Assembly (NCBI RefSeq): GCF_000003815.2
Contig: NC_049980.1
Coordinates: 28,077,273-28,141,272, forward strand
Length of the DNA stretch: 64,000 nucleotides
Source of the DNA: Branchiostoma floridae
Lineage: Eukaryota > Chordata > Leptocardii > Amphioxiformes > Branchiostomatidae
Direction of reading: 5' to 3'
This document shows, one piece after another, positions 1-9,539 of the stretch (the first letter of the stretch is position 1; each line of letters begins with the position of its first letter). Made by a program: the position numbers and the translations under genes. The notes beneath the pieces are model-generated. The model saw only the letters and a list, made by a program, of their open reading frames with translations. It made no database searches and was not told the origin of the DNA.

Positions 1-165
1 CAACGGTTTTGATTTTTTTAGTACAGAGTAAGCAGAGGTATTTGGCATTTCATTAGATACCAGTACTCCCTTTCTGCTAAGCATTTAGTTTTGCTTTAGG
101 CATATATTGACATAATTTGTCACACAAACAATGAATATTAACAAAACAATTCCCTGCTTGTGTAG
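1..165 (+). other. EEF2: EEF2 intron, 3' end
   Basis: This is the tail of the intron before the first visible EEF2 exon. It ends with a T-rich stretch and a TGTAG acceptor at 161-165. Nothing else is recognised in it. The upstream EEF2 exons, encoding the G domain and domains II and III, lie outside the window. Confidence 0.8.
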
Positions 166-412
166 GCCTCTAACGGAAGGCATTGCCGAGGATATCGACC
201 GCGGAGACATCACCCCCCGCGACGATGCCAAGGCCCGCGCCCGTAAGCTGGCGGACGAATACGGCTGGGACGTGGGGGAGGCCCGTAAGATCTGGTGCTT
301 CGGCCCCGACACCAACGGCCCCAACATGCTGGTGGACTGCACCAAGGGAGTCCAGTACCTGAGCGAGATCAAGGACAGCGTAGTCGCTGGATTCCAGTGG
401 GCCTCAAAGGAG
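166..412 (+). CDS. EEF2: EEF2 coding exon (domain IV, first part)
   Basis: The 247-bp exon follows a TGTAG acceptor. Its first base completes a split arginine codon, and it ends on a codon boundary at AAGGAG before gtgagg. It encodes a residue run from [15 protein letters not shown] to WASKE, which is the family's domain IV sequence. GC content and codon use contrast sharply with the AT-rich flanks. The in-frame ATG at 131 is in the intron and is not a start. Confidence 0.93.
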
Positions 413-3400
413 GTGAGGAGGGAGGATTTGGTTGTAGAGATCTGATTGTGCGACTCAACATGCACAACAGAGAAAAGTAACACAGTGTATAATAGAACAA
501 AATTAGGCCAGTGCTTGTGATGTGATTTATTTCATTGTAGGGTGCTATAAGCTCACTAGACTGTCTAAACTGCACTCTCTGGGAAACAGAGAGAGAGATT
601 CAAATTTTTAGCTGGAAATAAGGTTGGTTTGGAGCAATTTAGTTGAGTTCTGTGTACTAACCCAGGCAGTAAATAAGCCTACAGTATTTGCACTTACATG
701 ACAATGCATTTAAATGAATACCAACACCACCCTGGGATGCAGAGTCGACCCATCGCTGCTTACCCTTCCCCGATGTGTTGGAGAGAAAACCTTGCGAGAC
801 CCAGCGTGGTTGTCCTACCCAGGCATCCACATGGTCAAGCGAGGAACATAATTTATAGTGTCCATAGCTTTATTTTTTTTCAGACACGATGTGACATTTA
901 GTATTTCAAAATTACAGACTTGATTTACATTTACACCTGTACCCTGTATACATCTGAATCAGATTTAGTTCACACCAAAAAATTGGAAAACTGTTTAAAA
1001 CCACCAGAAAGTGAAAGAGCCACAATAAATTCTATTTTAGCAAGCAAGCAGATATCAATGAGATGACAGAAATACCTAAAGGACAAGTGTGGTGCTTTTT
1101 TTATTTATTATAGCCTAGGTGTTGCTCTTCTCAAACACAGGAACTCCAGCTTTACGTAGTCTGAAAGTATGCCACTAAACCCAACCTAGATGCTCATTTT
1201 TCTGAGTACCTTTCTCAAGACCACAACTTCCAGGCATGCCAGGGATTCAAACCCAGAACCTTCTGATTCAAACCCACCAAAACCATTTTATTCTGGTTCA
1301 AAAAGAAGTTAAAATGCCATGATCATTTTTACAAGTGCCTTTCGCATGACTACAACATAGGAGCCTGCCAGGAATTCAAACCCAGAACCTTAAGAGTCTA
1401 AGTCAACAACCCTACCCACCTGATTCTGGTTCAGTTCAATGCCAAGGAGTGGTCAATGGCCTTGCACTAAGCAAACTTGGAGTGGTCAATGGCCTTGCAC
1501 TGAGCAAACTTGTTTTGTTTTTTCTCTTAAGAAGATGATAGATATAAATGCTGTGATCTTTTCAGGGTGTCCTGTGCGAGGAGAACATGCGCGCTGTCCG
1601 CTTCGACATCCACGACGTGACGCTCCACGCTGACGCCATCCATCGTGGCGGCGGACAGATCATCCCCACGGCCAGGCGGTGCCTGTACGCCTGCCAGCTG
1701 ACGGCCAAGCCCAGGATCCTGGAGCCCATCTACCAAGTGGAGATCCAGGTGGGTTATTGTCTGTTTCTGTAAATAGGTCGGTAACACAGACAGTAGTGTG
1801 TGTAGTCCAGTGGTAAGACTTCCTAGCATGGTTACCATCTGGGTAGTAGTTCACTGCTATGATTGCTTCTCTAACCCGTTAGGGAACTGTACATAGTGTA
1901 TTACAAAAGTCAGTGAGCAGCGACTATATCATGTGCGACAAAGTCAGAACAAACTTCTATCTGGATTATACCCAGGAGCATAGGAAATAAATAAGTTATT
2001 ACAGTAACAGGTTACTGTTTGTCTTCTTTGTCAAGACCAGTGGAAGAATGACTTTTTTTAGTGAGCTTAACTGTTTTGAGATCACAAACTTCCACTTTCA
2101 ACACATTTGACAACAGCTCTTCCAGATAACATTAGCAAAGCTTTCATGATATGATTAGTGATTTGAAGAATGCTATTGCTGATCGCTGCAACAATCCTCT
2201 TTTGCGCTTATTGCTTAATATCATGAGTCCATGACTGTCGCACTTGCAACTCAACTAGTAATATGATACTGAGTTGTCGAGAAGACGTGTTACAAACAAA
2301 AGGAACATCATCTGCTGTACAACAGTAGTGCTTCAGCCACTGCATTCAAGTCGCGCTTTTACAGCAGATCCCCATCACAAGAGACCCAATGGCCAAACGG
2401 TAAAACTGCCCTCAAGTGCATACCTCTCGGTGCTTGTCCTTCCTGCTTTCACTGGTGATGGTGATTTCTACTTCTCTGCTTCTGGGCACTAAATGTCATT
2501 GCACCCTTCTAATGTCATTGCACCCTTTTAAGAATCTCACCTAAATATAATAGGTGTCATAATCACAAGGAAAAGGTATCAGGTGGTAAAAGGTATCCTT
2601 TAAGGTGGTCAAGTATAAGGTATTGTGAACTGGTAAGGTGGTAAGGACAAGGTATTTAGAAAGTGGTTAAGGATAGGAAGGTGTATGGTTGGAAAGGTGT
2701 CCCTTACACTAAGCAAGAATGACATAGTTGCTGAGTTGACCCTTGTTGATGCTTCTCCTGCAGTGCCCAGAGGCTGCGGTAGGAGGCATCTACGGAGTGC
2801 TGAACCGCAGAAGAGGCCATGTATTTGAGGAGTCTCAAGTTGTGGGCACACCGATGTTCATCGTCAAGGCATACCTGCCTGTCAACGAGTCCTTTGGTAA
2901 GTATCTAGAGCTGTGTAGAGTACACGGTACAGGTTCGAAATACCTGAAAGCAAGTTTGTCGTGTACTTGAATCTTAAAAAGACTGTTTTTATTAGACTTG
3001 AGTAGGTACAAGTGCAGCGATACTCAAAAGAAAAGCCTAAAAATTCTGCAACCATGACATTTAAGTTTTAACAACTAAATGAAAGTATTTTGTGCCACTT
3101 TAACATGATAAGCCACTCGTGTGAATGAAAGCAAATCTAGATTTTAAAAAAAGAAAAGAAACAATCAAAATGTCATACTACTTTTTTCAGTGTTTGAAAT
3201 GTCATTGGGAATATGTCTTACTGTGTTTTTCATTGTGATGGTTTTGACTGATTTCTGTAATCTCTCTCTGCTCAGGTTTCACCGCAGATCTACGTTCCAA
3301 CACGGGAGGCCAGGCCTTCCCGCAGTGCGTGTTTGACCACTGGCAGATCCTCCCCGGCGACCCCTACGAAGAAGGCAGCAAGCCAGAGGCCGTCGTCAAA

Positions 3401-3469
3401 ACTACCCGCCAACGCAAGGGCCTGAGTGAAGGCATTCCCCCTCTAGACAAGTACCTGGACAAGATGTAA
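166..3469 (+). CDS. EEF2: eukaryotic elongation factor 2, C-terminal part (four exons)
   Basis: eEF2 is the cytosolic GTPase that moves tRNAs and mRNA through the ribosome during translation elongation. Coding exons are 166-412, 1566-1748, 2764-2896 and 3276-3469, all with GT-AG introns, giving about 251 residues of a protein that is about 858 residues in vertebrates. Seen: KIWCFGPD and [10 protein letters not shown] (exon 1), the diphthamide loop [11 protein letters not shown] (exon 2), [17 protein letters not shown] (exon 3), [16 protein letters not shown] and the C-terminal LDKYLDKM before TAA (exon 4). Domains IV and V are therefore present and the GTPase half is off the left edge. A second copy of exons 3 and 4 lies downstream (5019-6166) and could be an alternative ending. 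The identification rests on near-continuous family motifs. Confidence 0.96.
1180..1440 (-). mobile_element. two tandem tRNA-derived SINE-like units
   Basis: Two related units of about 130 bp lie side by side. On the minus strand each carries GGGTTTGAATTCC/GGGTTTGAATCCC (plus-strand positions 1371-1383 and 1242-1254), resembling a tRNA B box. Each is followed by a body with a GAAAGG-type motif of the kind common in SINEs from marine deuterostomes. A clear A box is not visible, so these are degraded or 5'-truncated copies. Confidence 0.5.
1446..1511 (+). repeat. 33-bp tandem duplication
   Basis: A 33-bp unit beginning GGAGTGGTCAATGGCC occurs twice, at 1446 and 1479, with a single A/G difference. 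It is a recent local duplication inside the EEF2 intron, 55 bp before the next exon. Confidence 0.85.
1566..1748 (+). CDS. EEF2: EEF2 coding exon with diphthamide loop
   Basis: The 183-bp exon (61 codons, phase 0 at both ends) encodes [18 protein letters not shown] onward. It includes [18 protein letters not shown], whose histidine in IHRGGG is the residue converted to diphthamide in eEF2 and targeted by ADP-ribosylating toxins. The donor is CCAG|gtgggt. Its phase-0 end matches the start of both the exon at 2764 and the diverged copy at 5019. Confidence 0.95.
1749..2763 (+). other. EEF2 intron
   Basis: The intron is 1,015 bp, from gtgggt to ctcctgcag. A degenerate purine-rich stretch at about 2570-2705 repeats AAGGT/AAGGTGG words. 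I checked for C/D snoRNA boxes, because the human gene hosts one, and saw no convincing C and D box pair. Confidence 0.85.
2570..2705 (+). repeat. degenerate AAGGTGG/AAGGTAT repeat
   Basis: Irregular short direct repeats of AAGGTAT, AAGGTGG and AAGGACAAGG fill about 135 bp of the intron. They are too diverged to assign a unit length. Confidence 0.5.
2764..2896 (+). CDS. EEF2: EEF2 domain V exon, first copy
   Basis: The 133-bp exon (44 codons plus one base) starts after TCCTGCAG and ends TTTG|gtaagt. It encodes [18 protein letters not shown] through YLPVNESF, close to the animal consensus for domain V, which contacts the ribosomal GTPase-associated centre. The diverged partner is 5019-5151. 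Confidence 0.95.
2897..3275 (+). other. EEF2 last intron, first copy
   Basis: This 379-bp intron runs from gtaagt to a pyrimidine-rich acceptor tctctctctgctcag. It shows no similarity by eye to the 821-bp intron at the same place in the second copy. Confidence 0.85.
3276..3469 (+). CDS. EEF2: EEF2 terminal coding exon, first copy
   Basis: This exon completes a glycine codon split by the intron and encodes [20 protein letters not shown] to LDKYLDKM, ending in TAA at 3467-3469. The coding part is 194 bp. Compared with the family it is full length, with an [10 protein letters not shown] segment in the usually variable part. Confidence 0.95.
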
Positions 3470-3990
3470 AACAAAGAAACATAAAAAATGTTCTCTCTAC
3501 AGCAGAGAAAAGACATATAAAAAATGTAATTCTTAAGTTATGTATTGGNNNNNNNNNNNNNNNNNNNNNNNNNNNNNNNNNNNNNNNNNNNNNNNNNNNN
3601 NNNNNNNNNNNNNNNNNNNNNNNNNNNNNNNNNNNNNNNNNNNNNNNNCAGGAAACAAACACACACACACAGAGCTCACAATGCCCTTTACATAACATGT
3701 AGTATGTGAGAATACATCTGTATAGAGGAGCAACACACAGTACTAGTGTGGAAGGTAGCCTGGGCTCGTGTTGAAGTCCGAGGCTCACTCTTTTATGCTG
3801 GGAGTAATGAGGGGGGTGGGAGGAATATAAAGCTAAATATTATGCAATTTGGAGTTTGTTCAGGTCGGGGGATGTCCAGAAGTCAGTTGACTGCGCAGGC
3901 GGTGTACAGAGACTGAGTGGATGGAAGATTGAAAATAGCTCAGAAAGAACTTGCGAAACGGCTTAAATAAAGAAAATAAAAATCTACAAG
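3470..3990 (+). other. EEF2: 3' UTR of first EEF2 ending, with polyadenylation signal
   Basis: Two AATAAA-type signals occur in an A-rich run at about 3966-3980, the first at 3966-3971. They are followed by a TG-rich stretch typical of cleavage sites. The UTR is interrupted by the assembly gap, so its true length is unknown. Confidence 0.6.
3549..3648. other. assembly gap (100 N)
   Basis: Exactly 100 unknown bases, the usual placeholder for a gap of unknown size. It falls between the two EEF2 endings and therefore matters for deciding whether the second copy is attached to the same gene. Confidence 0.99.
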
Positions 3991-5018
3991 TGTCCTGTCT
4001 TGAATATCTTGTTTTACCATGTTGCTGTTGCAATTTGTTTGCTACTTTTTGTTACATTGCTGTGAGTTTACTAGATACATTTGTATTTGAATGTTTTCCC
4101 TAAGGCCACACTGGCTTAATTTTGTGGATGACAGCCTCTGGAGACCGCTAAAGAGGTTGAATAGTGGGCAAATTTTTTTCTAAATGTTGCTTACCTAGGG
4201 GACTACCAAGAAGGTAGTGTATAACGAATTGAACCACAGAACACTAACAACAAGTCTCGATTTGTGGATGGCAAATGCAGGTGTCTTGTTGATCTTAGCA
4301 GACTCAGTTCAAGTAATGCAATATTATATTCAATATGATACATGTATATTGGAAGAACGACCAAGAAAGTATGCCATTAGAAGGTATAATGGCTAGGGAC
4401 TAGATGAGATATAATTGTGACTGCTCATCAGGGCAGGTCTAGTTATCTTTTTTTTTTTTTTTAAACTTACCTGAGGACAATACTGTTTCAATGACATGAC
4501 CCAACGGATCTGTTCTATACTTGTTAAATACATGTACTCGGTAGCCACTTGTACTTGTACATACATGTATATCTGCATGACACACATGTACAACTACAAG
4601 GCTGGCCTGCCGCCCCTTGGACTGCCTGGGCCTTGTAAGTTTCTGCAACACTTATTTTACCTGCACCACTTATTTTTCATTCTACAAAAAAAAAAAAAAA
4701 ACACGTTATGAATCTCACCTTTCCCTTGACCTCTTCGTGAGTTGTTGGGGCATCATGGAGAAGCCATCCCTTCCACCTAGATGTTCTCTGCCGCTCTCAT
4801 AGCCTCAGCTAAGCCAGGCCCATCCATTCTTCACTACTACTACTAGTACTTTTTTCCCACCTCTTCCCCTTATTTTATGGAACTCCTGTAACTACTTTCT
4901 TCCCACCTCTTCCCCTTATTATATGGAACTCCTGTAGCTGCTCCAAGACCGGCAGTCAAAATTGTGTGTGCAAATGCAATTGGTTGATGTGTGACTTTGA
5001 TGATGCCGTCTCCTGCAG
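3991..5018. other. spacer between the two EEF2 endings
   Basis: About 1 kb with no copy of the diphthamide-loop exon and no other coding exon. It contains an A16 and a T15 tract and a 46-bp tandem duplication (4856-4945). It ends in a good acceptor (ccgtctcctgcag), and so would be intron if the second exon pair is spliced to the exon at 1566-1748. Confidence 0.7.
4856..4945 (+). repeat. 46-bp tandem duplication
   Basis: The unit beginning CCCACCTCTTCCCCTTATT is present at 4856 and 4902 with few differences. It lies in the intron or spacer 80 bp before the second domain V exon, and its pyrimidine-rich content could affect acceptor choice (inference). Confidence 0.8.
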
Positions 5019-5151
5019 TGCCCACAGGACTCAACAGGGGGCATCTACTCATGCATGAACAAGCGGAGAGGCCACGTCACTGAGGAGAATCAGATCATCG
5101 GAACGCCGCAGGTCGTCGTCAAGGCCTACCTGCCGGTTATGGAGTCGTTCG
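5019..5151 (+). CDS. EEF2: EEF2 domain V exon, diverged second copy
   Basis: The 133-bp exon after tcctgcag ends TTCG|gtaagt. Relative to the first copy it changes the GGIYGVLN strand to [13 protein letters not shown] to HVTEE, TPMFIV to TPQVVV and PVNESF to PVMESF. These positions are strongly conserved in ordinary eEF2, so the copy is functionally distinct or relaxed. Confidence 0.88.
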
Positions 5152-6166
5152 GTAAGTGTTAAACGTAACCGGTATATAGGCCAAATCCCCAAGCAGATCC
5201 AACGGTGCCATATGATAGTATCAAACCTGGCCAAGGTGTATAGCTGGGCACCGGAGTAGCATACACACTCCTAGGCCGGCTTCACTCCTCTGCCAGCTTT
5301 TGATAACTATCTAATGCTACCAAAGGAACTGATTGGAGATAAACTTTAAGGCAAAACACACCGTTTTTCGCCGACCCCAGGAAGAAAACGGAGCATATGC
5401 TAAAGAGGTCACAATAAACCTGTTGGGGTAATACTTCAGTCCTTCCATGACCGTAATGTGTGGACAACGCATTTACAGTATGTATTAGTGCTGCATTATT
5501 ACTGTCCAAAAACAAACTTTAAACCATACCTACAAATGTTAACCTGTTCTAACGCCAAACGGTAGATTCCTGCCCCGCACCCCACAGTCCTGTAGGCTCA
5601 AAACTGACCAGAGTGAAGAATTGATTTTCAACAATTGTTTTTTTTTTTCAATATGGGGTCTGGGCACACGCGCTAACTATTGCCCACCACCCAACCCCCT
5701 AGTGCTCCATAGTCTCTACCAGACTCCCGCCTGGCCGATCGAGAAAAGGGGACTTTGGCCAAGTTAGGAATAAAAGCCAAGTTGGAGTTAATTGGCCTAG
5801 GAGTACTAGTGTTGGCCGGCCTGGTCGCAAACTGTACTCCTCGGCCATCTAATACTTCTGGCGTGTTTTAATCTGTCTTATTTGGCCAATTTCTACTATT
5901 TTTCCAGCGAACTGTGGAGCCTGGTAGAGGCTAAGTGCTTCGGGCCTTACTGACTTGTATCTTTTTCCGCAGGCTTCACCGCCGATCTCCGGTCCCAGAC
6001 GGGAGGCAAGGCCTTCCCGCAGTGCGTGTTCGACCACTGGAAAATCCTCCCGGGAGACCCCTTTGAAGAGGGCAGCATGCCAGGCGTCGTCGTCACCAAC
6101 ACTCGCAAACGCAAGGGTCTGAACGAAGGAGTTCCCCCACTGGACAAGTACCTGGACAAGATGTAG
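5019..6166 (+). CDS. EEF2: diverged alternative domain V of eEF2 (two exons)
   Basis: Two exons, 5019-5151 and 5973-6166, duplicate the last two EEF2 coding exons with identical lengths (133 and 194 bp), phases, GT-AG sites and stop position. The first encodes [18 protein letters not shown] through YLPVMESF and matches its partner at 28 of 44 residues. The second matches at 52 of 64 and ends LDKYLDKM before TAG. No other EEF2 exon accompanies them, so they cannot be a complete paralogue as assembled. Phase compatibility with the exon ending at 1748 suggests an alternative 3' end of the same gene. Alternatives are an isolated pseudogene, unlikely given open frames and intact splice sites, or the tail of a tandem paralogue broken by misassembly. 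Confidence 0.85.
5152..5972 (+). other. intron of second EEF2 ending
   Basis: An 821-bp GT-AG intron, more than twice the length of its counterpart and not recognisably similar to it. It has a T12 tract near 5640 and no repeats that I recognise. Confidence 0.8.
5973..6166 (+). CDS. EEF2: EEF2 terminal coding exon, second copy
   Basis: It follows a cttttt-rich acceptor (ccgcag) and encodes [20 protein letters not shown] to LDKYLDKM, with TAG at 6164-6166. At two sites (GDPF and TRKRKGL) it is closer to the usual animal sequence than the first copy is. Confidence 0.9.
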
Positions 6167-6360
6167 AAAATGGGGATAGAATATAGAAATACTTTCGAAA
6201 TGTTCGCGATGTTTTTCCGTTCACTGTTTTCGTAATGAACCTATTCACTGCGGAAATGCTTGTTCTGTCTGTTCGCCTAACCTCTTGTTTCAATCGCGAA
6301 TATTATAGATAGGCCTCCCCAATGCGAAAATAAATGTCCGAAACTTGATTGCATATGCCA
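6167..6360 (+). other. EEF2: 3' UTR and polyadenylation signal of second EEF2 ending
   Basis: AATAAA at 6329-6334 lies about 165 bp after the TAG and is followed within 30 bp by TTGATTGC-type sequence. A separate poly(A) signal after each exon pair fits alternative terminal exons. Confidence 0.55.
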
Positions 6361-6674
6361 CAGAAACGAGACGAAAATGTAGGTCTAATATATTTACTGA
6401 ATTGTCCGTGACCGGCTTCTTGTGTAGTTAACAGATCAATGCACTTAAGAATCTCGATCTGTGCAATACTAGTACTTGTTACGAAGTGTTGTCGGCAGGA
6501 CTATGTCGCTCGCCAATGAGTTTGAAAGAAATTTATGGGGGACCCTTGTGTTTGTGTGTGCAAACGGAATCTGACAAAATTCGGGGTCTCTGTTTGCTTC
6601 CATTGATTAAAAATTGTACCAATTAAAAACAAATGTTGTGTGTTTGATTGTTTTTTGTTCTTAATAATAGTCTG

Positions 6675-6765
6675 AGTACCATTCGATTTCTACCGGGGCC
6701 CCTTGTACTCGCTACCCTAATAAAATAGCGAGTATAAGGAGCCTCGGTAGAAATCGGATGGTACC
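6675..6765. repeat. 40-bp-arm palindrome (fold-back or small MITE)
   Basis: The left arm (about 6675-6714, from GTACCATTCGATTTCTACCG) pairs with the right arm (6726-6765, ending CGGTAGAAATCGGATGGTAC) across an 11-base loop, with about four mismatches. It lies 0.5 kb past the second EEF2 stop. It may be a short inverted-repeat transposon or a structured element in a longer 3' UTR. Confidence 0.8.
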
Positions 6766-7527
6766 CAAGCTATCTAGTGCAACTTAGTAATCTTGAAAGT
6801 TTCCTTTCGAATAAACAGATGTAACAATTTTAAGAGCATACCCAGATACAGCTAAGTACATTCACCTTCTCCTTTGGTAATCTGCTTATTTTGGCAGATT
6901 TTGCTCATCACGGTAAACGACAAAACATTCTACCTTTATGCGGGACTGCTGCAGCTTGTCACTTAACTGTCGCATGAGGACGCTTCTGTTCCTGTCTTAT
7001 CGCAGACAGGACCACCTGATATGGATAGAGTTTGTATGTCCGAGTATCTGGAGCAGATATGTTACCCGGCTGTACCTACAGGGGATTAACTCCGCAGAAA
7101 TGCCCCCAAAGTATGACTCAGTAAGCCTGTATGATACTTCACAAATTTTGACTTTTTTGGGAGAAGAAATATTCATGATCACTTAAGTTTTCAAAGAGAA
7201 TTTAATCACTACAACTGGATAGAAATCGGAGAATTACTTCCGTGCGTTTCGAATGGCACCCGTCACTCTTTCTCCAGATCTTCGTCGTCACAAGAGTTAG
7301 AAGTCATACCTACTCCAATCAGTTATTTGTGATTCTCTAGGCTACCTCGAGAAAGGCGGCAACACATTGTTTAATAGGTCCTACTTGTACTTTGTAATGT
7401 CTTGTCGAAATTTAAGCTACATTTATCGTTGACGATGTCCTTCAGTCACGTATGAGTGAATTAATAGAATAATCCTTCACAGAGTAACTCTTGAAATCAC
7501 GTAAAACACATACATCCAAAGTTTCGA

Positions 7528-7938
7528 AACAGCAGAAAATACCCCGCTACCTCTGCTTGGAGCGTAGGTGTGACCGCCCACTTTGTGTGTTTATACCGTG
7601 AATCCGTCCGGTAAGTACAAAACAGCAGAAAATACCCCGCTACATCTGCTTGGAGCTCAGGTGTAGCCACCCTCTTTGTACTGTATGTTTCTACGACAAG
7701 TTTAGTACGTAAAAAATACCAGAAAATAACTCGTGTGTTTTACGACAGTTTTGGTATGAACAAAAGAATAGAAAATACTCAGGTTACATCTGCTTGGAGC
7801 CCAGGTGTTACCGCCCACTTTGTGTATCTATACGACAGTTTCGTTACTCAGAAAATCCCCCACTACATCTGCTTGGAGCGCAGGTGTGACCGCCCACTTT
7901 GTGTGTTTATACGACAGTTATGTTACGAACAGGAAATT
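7528..7938 (+). repeat. minisatellite, four irregular copies
   Basis: A core containing CTGCTTGGAGC, CAGGTGT and CCGCCCACTTTGTGTGTTTA recurs with anchors at 7553, 7646, 7790 and 7869, spaced 93, 144 and 79 bp. The overlapping small reading frames in this block come from the repeat and are not genes. Confidence 0.85.
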
Positions 7939-9539
7939 TGAATCGAAATCACACAATGTCGGCCGGCGGCGGCTTTGTCCCCCTGAAACGGGACCCCGTC
8001 ACGCTATATCGCGGTGACGGCGGCTTTGTTGAGAGATTAAGGCTGTATGTAGGAGCAGCGGCCGGCTTGTAAAGGGTACACCGTTTGTTTTCCGCTGGGA
8101 ACAACAGGACAGGTCGGCTCAGGTGCACGGGGGATCCGTTTGTGTTACGGAGGGGAGGGGAGGGGTGGAGGATGGGGGAGACTTTCAAGGGGGACAAGAA
8201 ATCGTTCTGTTAAGTTGCATCATAACCTCCTTAAGGGGTGCATAAGTCAAGAAGGGAGTGTCATTTTCCAATAGATTGTATATCAATGAATACATAATCA
8301 GTTGACTTTCTGCAAAACCCCATTCTGCATTCAGAATCGTGGCGAATTATACAATGTGTGTTTATGACACTCACTAAAACCAAACAGACCCTACCCATGC
8401 ATTCCCAGTATATACGTATAGACACATCCTTCGTAAATATATTCGGCATAAATGAGACGCCATGTGCACACCAAGACGGCCAATGGATCACAATATGTTT
8501 TAAGGAACACATGTTAAAGGTTTGTGTTCGTTTTAGGCAACATATCTTTTTCTACGACTTTAAGGAAATCAAAACAACTTGCAAAACTTATTACGGAAAA
8601 GCGACACGCAGCACACTCAGGTTAAAGTCAGGAGAACCATGAAAAAAAAAGTTGGCCACTTTTCCTCTTTGTCTGCACATGTGTATAGAATCGATGCCCC
8701 CATCTAACGCAGCGTCTGTCGATCCCTCTCCCGGCCGCATTAAGGACGCTGATGCACTCCGACATTGTCCGAATCATCGAGCAATTACACAGCCCGGAGA
8801 GAAGATCGCGCCTTCCACGCTTAACTAGCTGTGTTCGTTTTCATCAGCACAACATTAAGTCCTCTGCAATCGATGGCGCTCGAGATGTAAGAAGAATCTC
8901 CTTTGTGCAGCGTGAAAGCTTGTTCGTTTGTTACAGGAACTGGCTAAAAGTGGCCCGTTTTCTGCGGAACGGCTGGCTGTTAAGAGCTTTCTTCCCGCAG
9001 GAAAGGAAAACTATGAAGAGATGGAGATGCTCAATTTAATTGATGTCTAACTGCCAAAATACCAGCGTGCTAACACCCAGCATGTGGGTAAACATACACC
9101 ACTTTTTCCTTTAAGTACAAGCTATCCGCAACAACAAAAAATTCAAGAACATATCATGTCCGGATCAAAAGATACAAAAAAAGTTCTGCTGCAGTACCAA
9201 GGTTCCAAATTGACCTTGACCTTGATCTTGCCAAGGAGCTTTCATGAAGGCCAGGATCGCCAACACCTACCCACCTACTAGCTATCATCACAACCCATCA
9301 AGAGGTTCTTGAGTTATGCTGACAACAGAAATCACACAAACACACATAGTTTCTAGACTATACCCCCCCCCCCCGAAGTCCTTTTTTTTGTTTTAAATAA
9401 AAAAATAAAATAAAAATCACACAAAACTTACAAAACCCTTCTTCATCGATGCAATTCATTTAAACTTCTAATGATCTTTTGGTCACTCAACGGTGGAAAG
9501 AGTGTATAATGTTGATGTCCCTACAACATTAAAAAAACA
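7939..9539. other. intergenic, no gene seen
   Basis: No open frame here shows splice signals or a recognisable protein. The content is unremarkable apart from a C12 tract at 9363-9374 followed by A/T-rich sequence. Confidence 0.6.

Larger units (their letters stand above)
413..1565 (+). other. EEF2 intron with SINE debris
   Basis: This 1,153-bp intron starts with gtgagg and ends with ttttcag. It contains two adjacent SINE-like units on the minus strand (about 1180-1440) and a 33-bp tandem duplication (1446-1511). No coding exon or convincing small nucleolar RNA was found. Confidence 0.85.

Noticed and set aside
131-165. ATG at 131 as the start of the first reading frame
   Set aside because: It is within intron sequence upstream of a TGTAG acceptor. 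The coding sequence continues from an upstream exon outside the window.
2920-2950. GGTTCGAAATACC as a tRNA B box just after an EEF2 exon
   Set aside because: No A box or cloverleaf can be formed around it.
413-3275. C/D-box snoRNA in EEF2 introns, as in vertebrates
   Set aside because: TGATG and CTGA words occur but never as a spaced C and D box pair with terminal stem.
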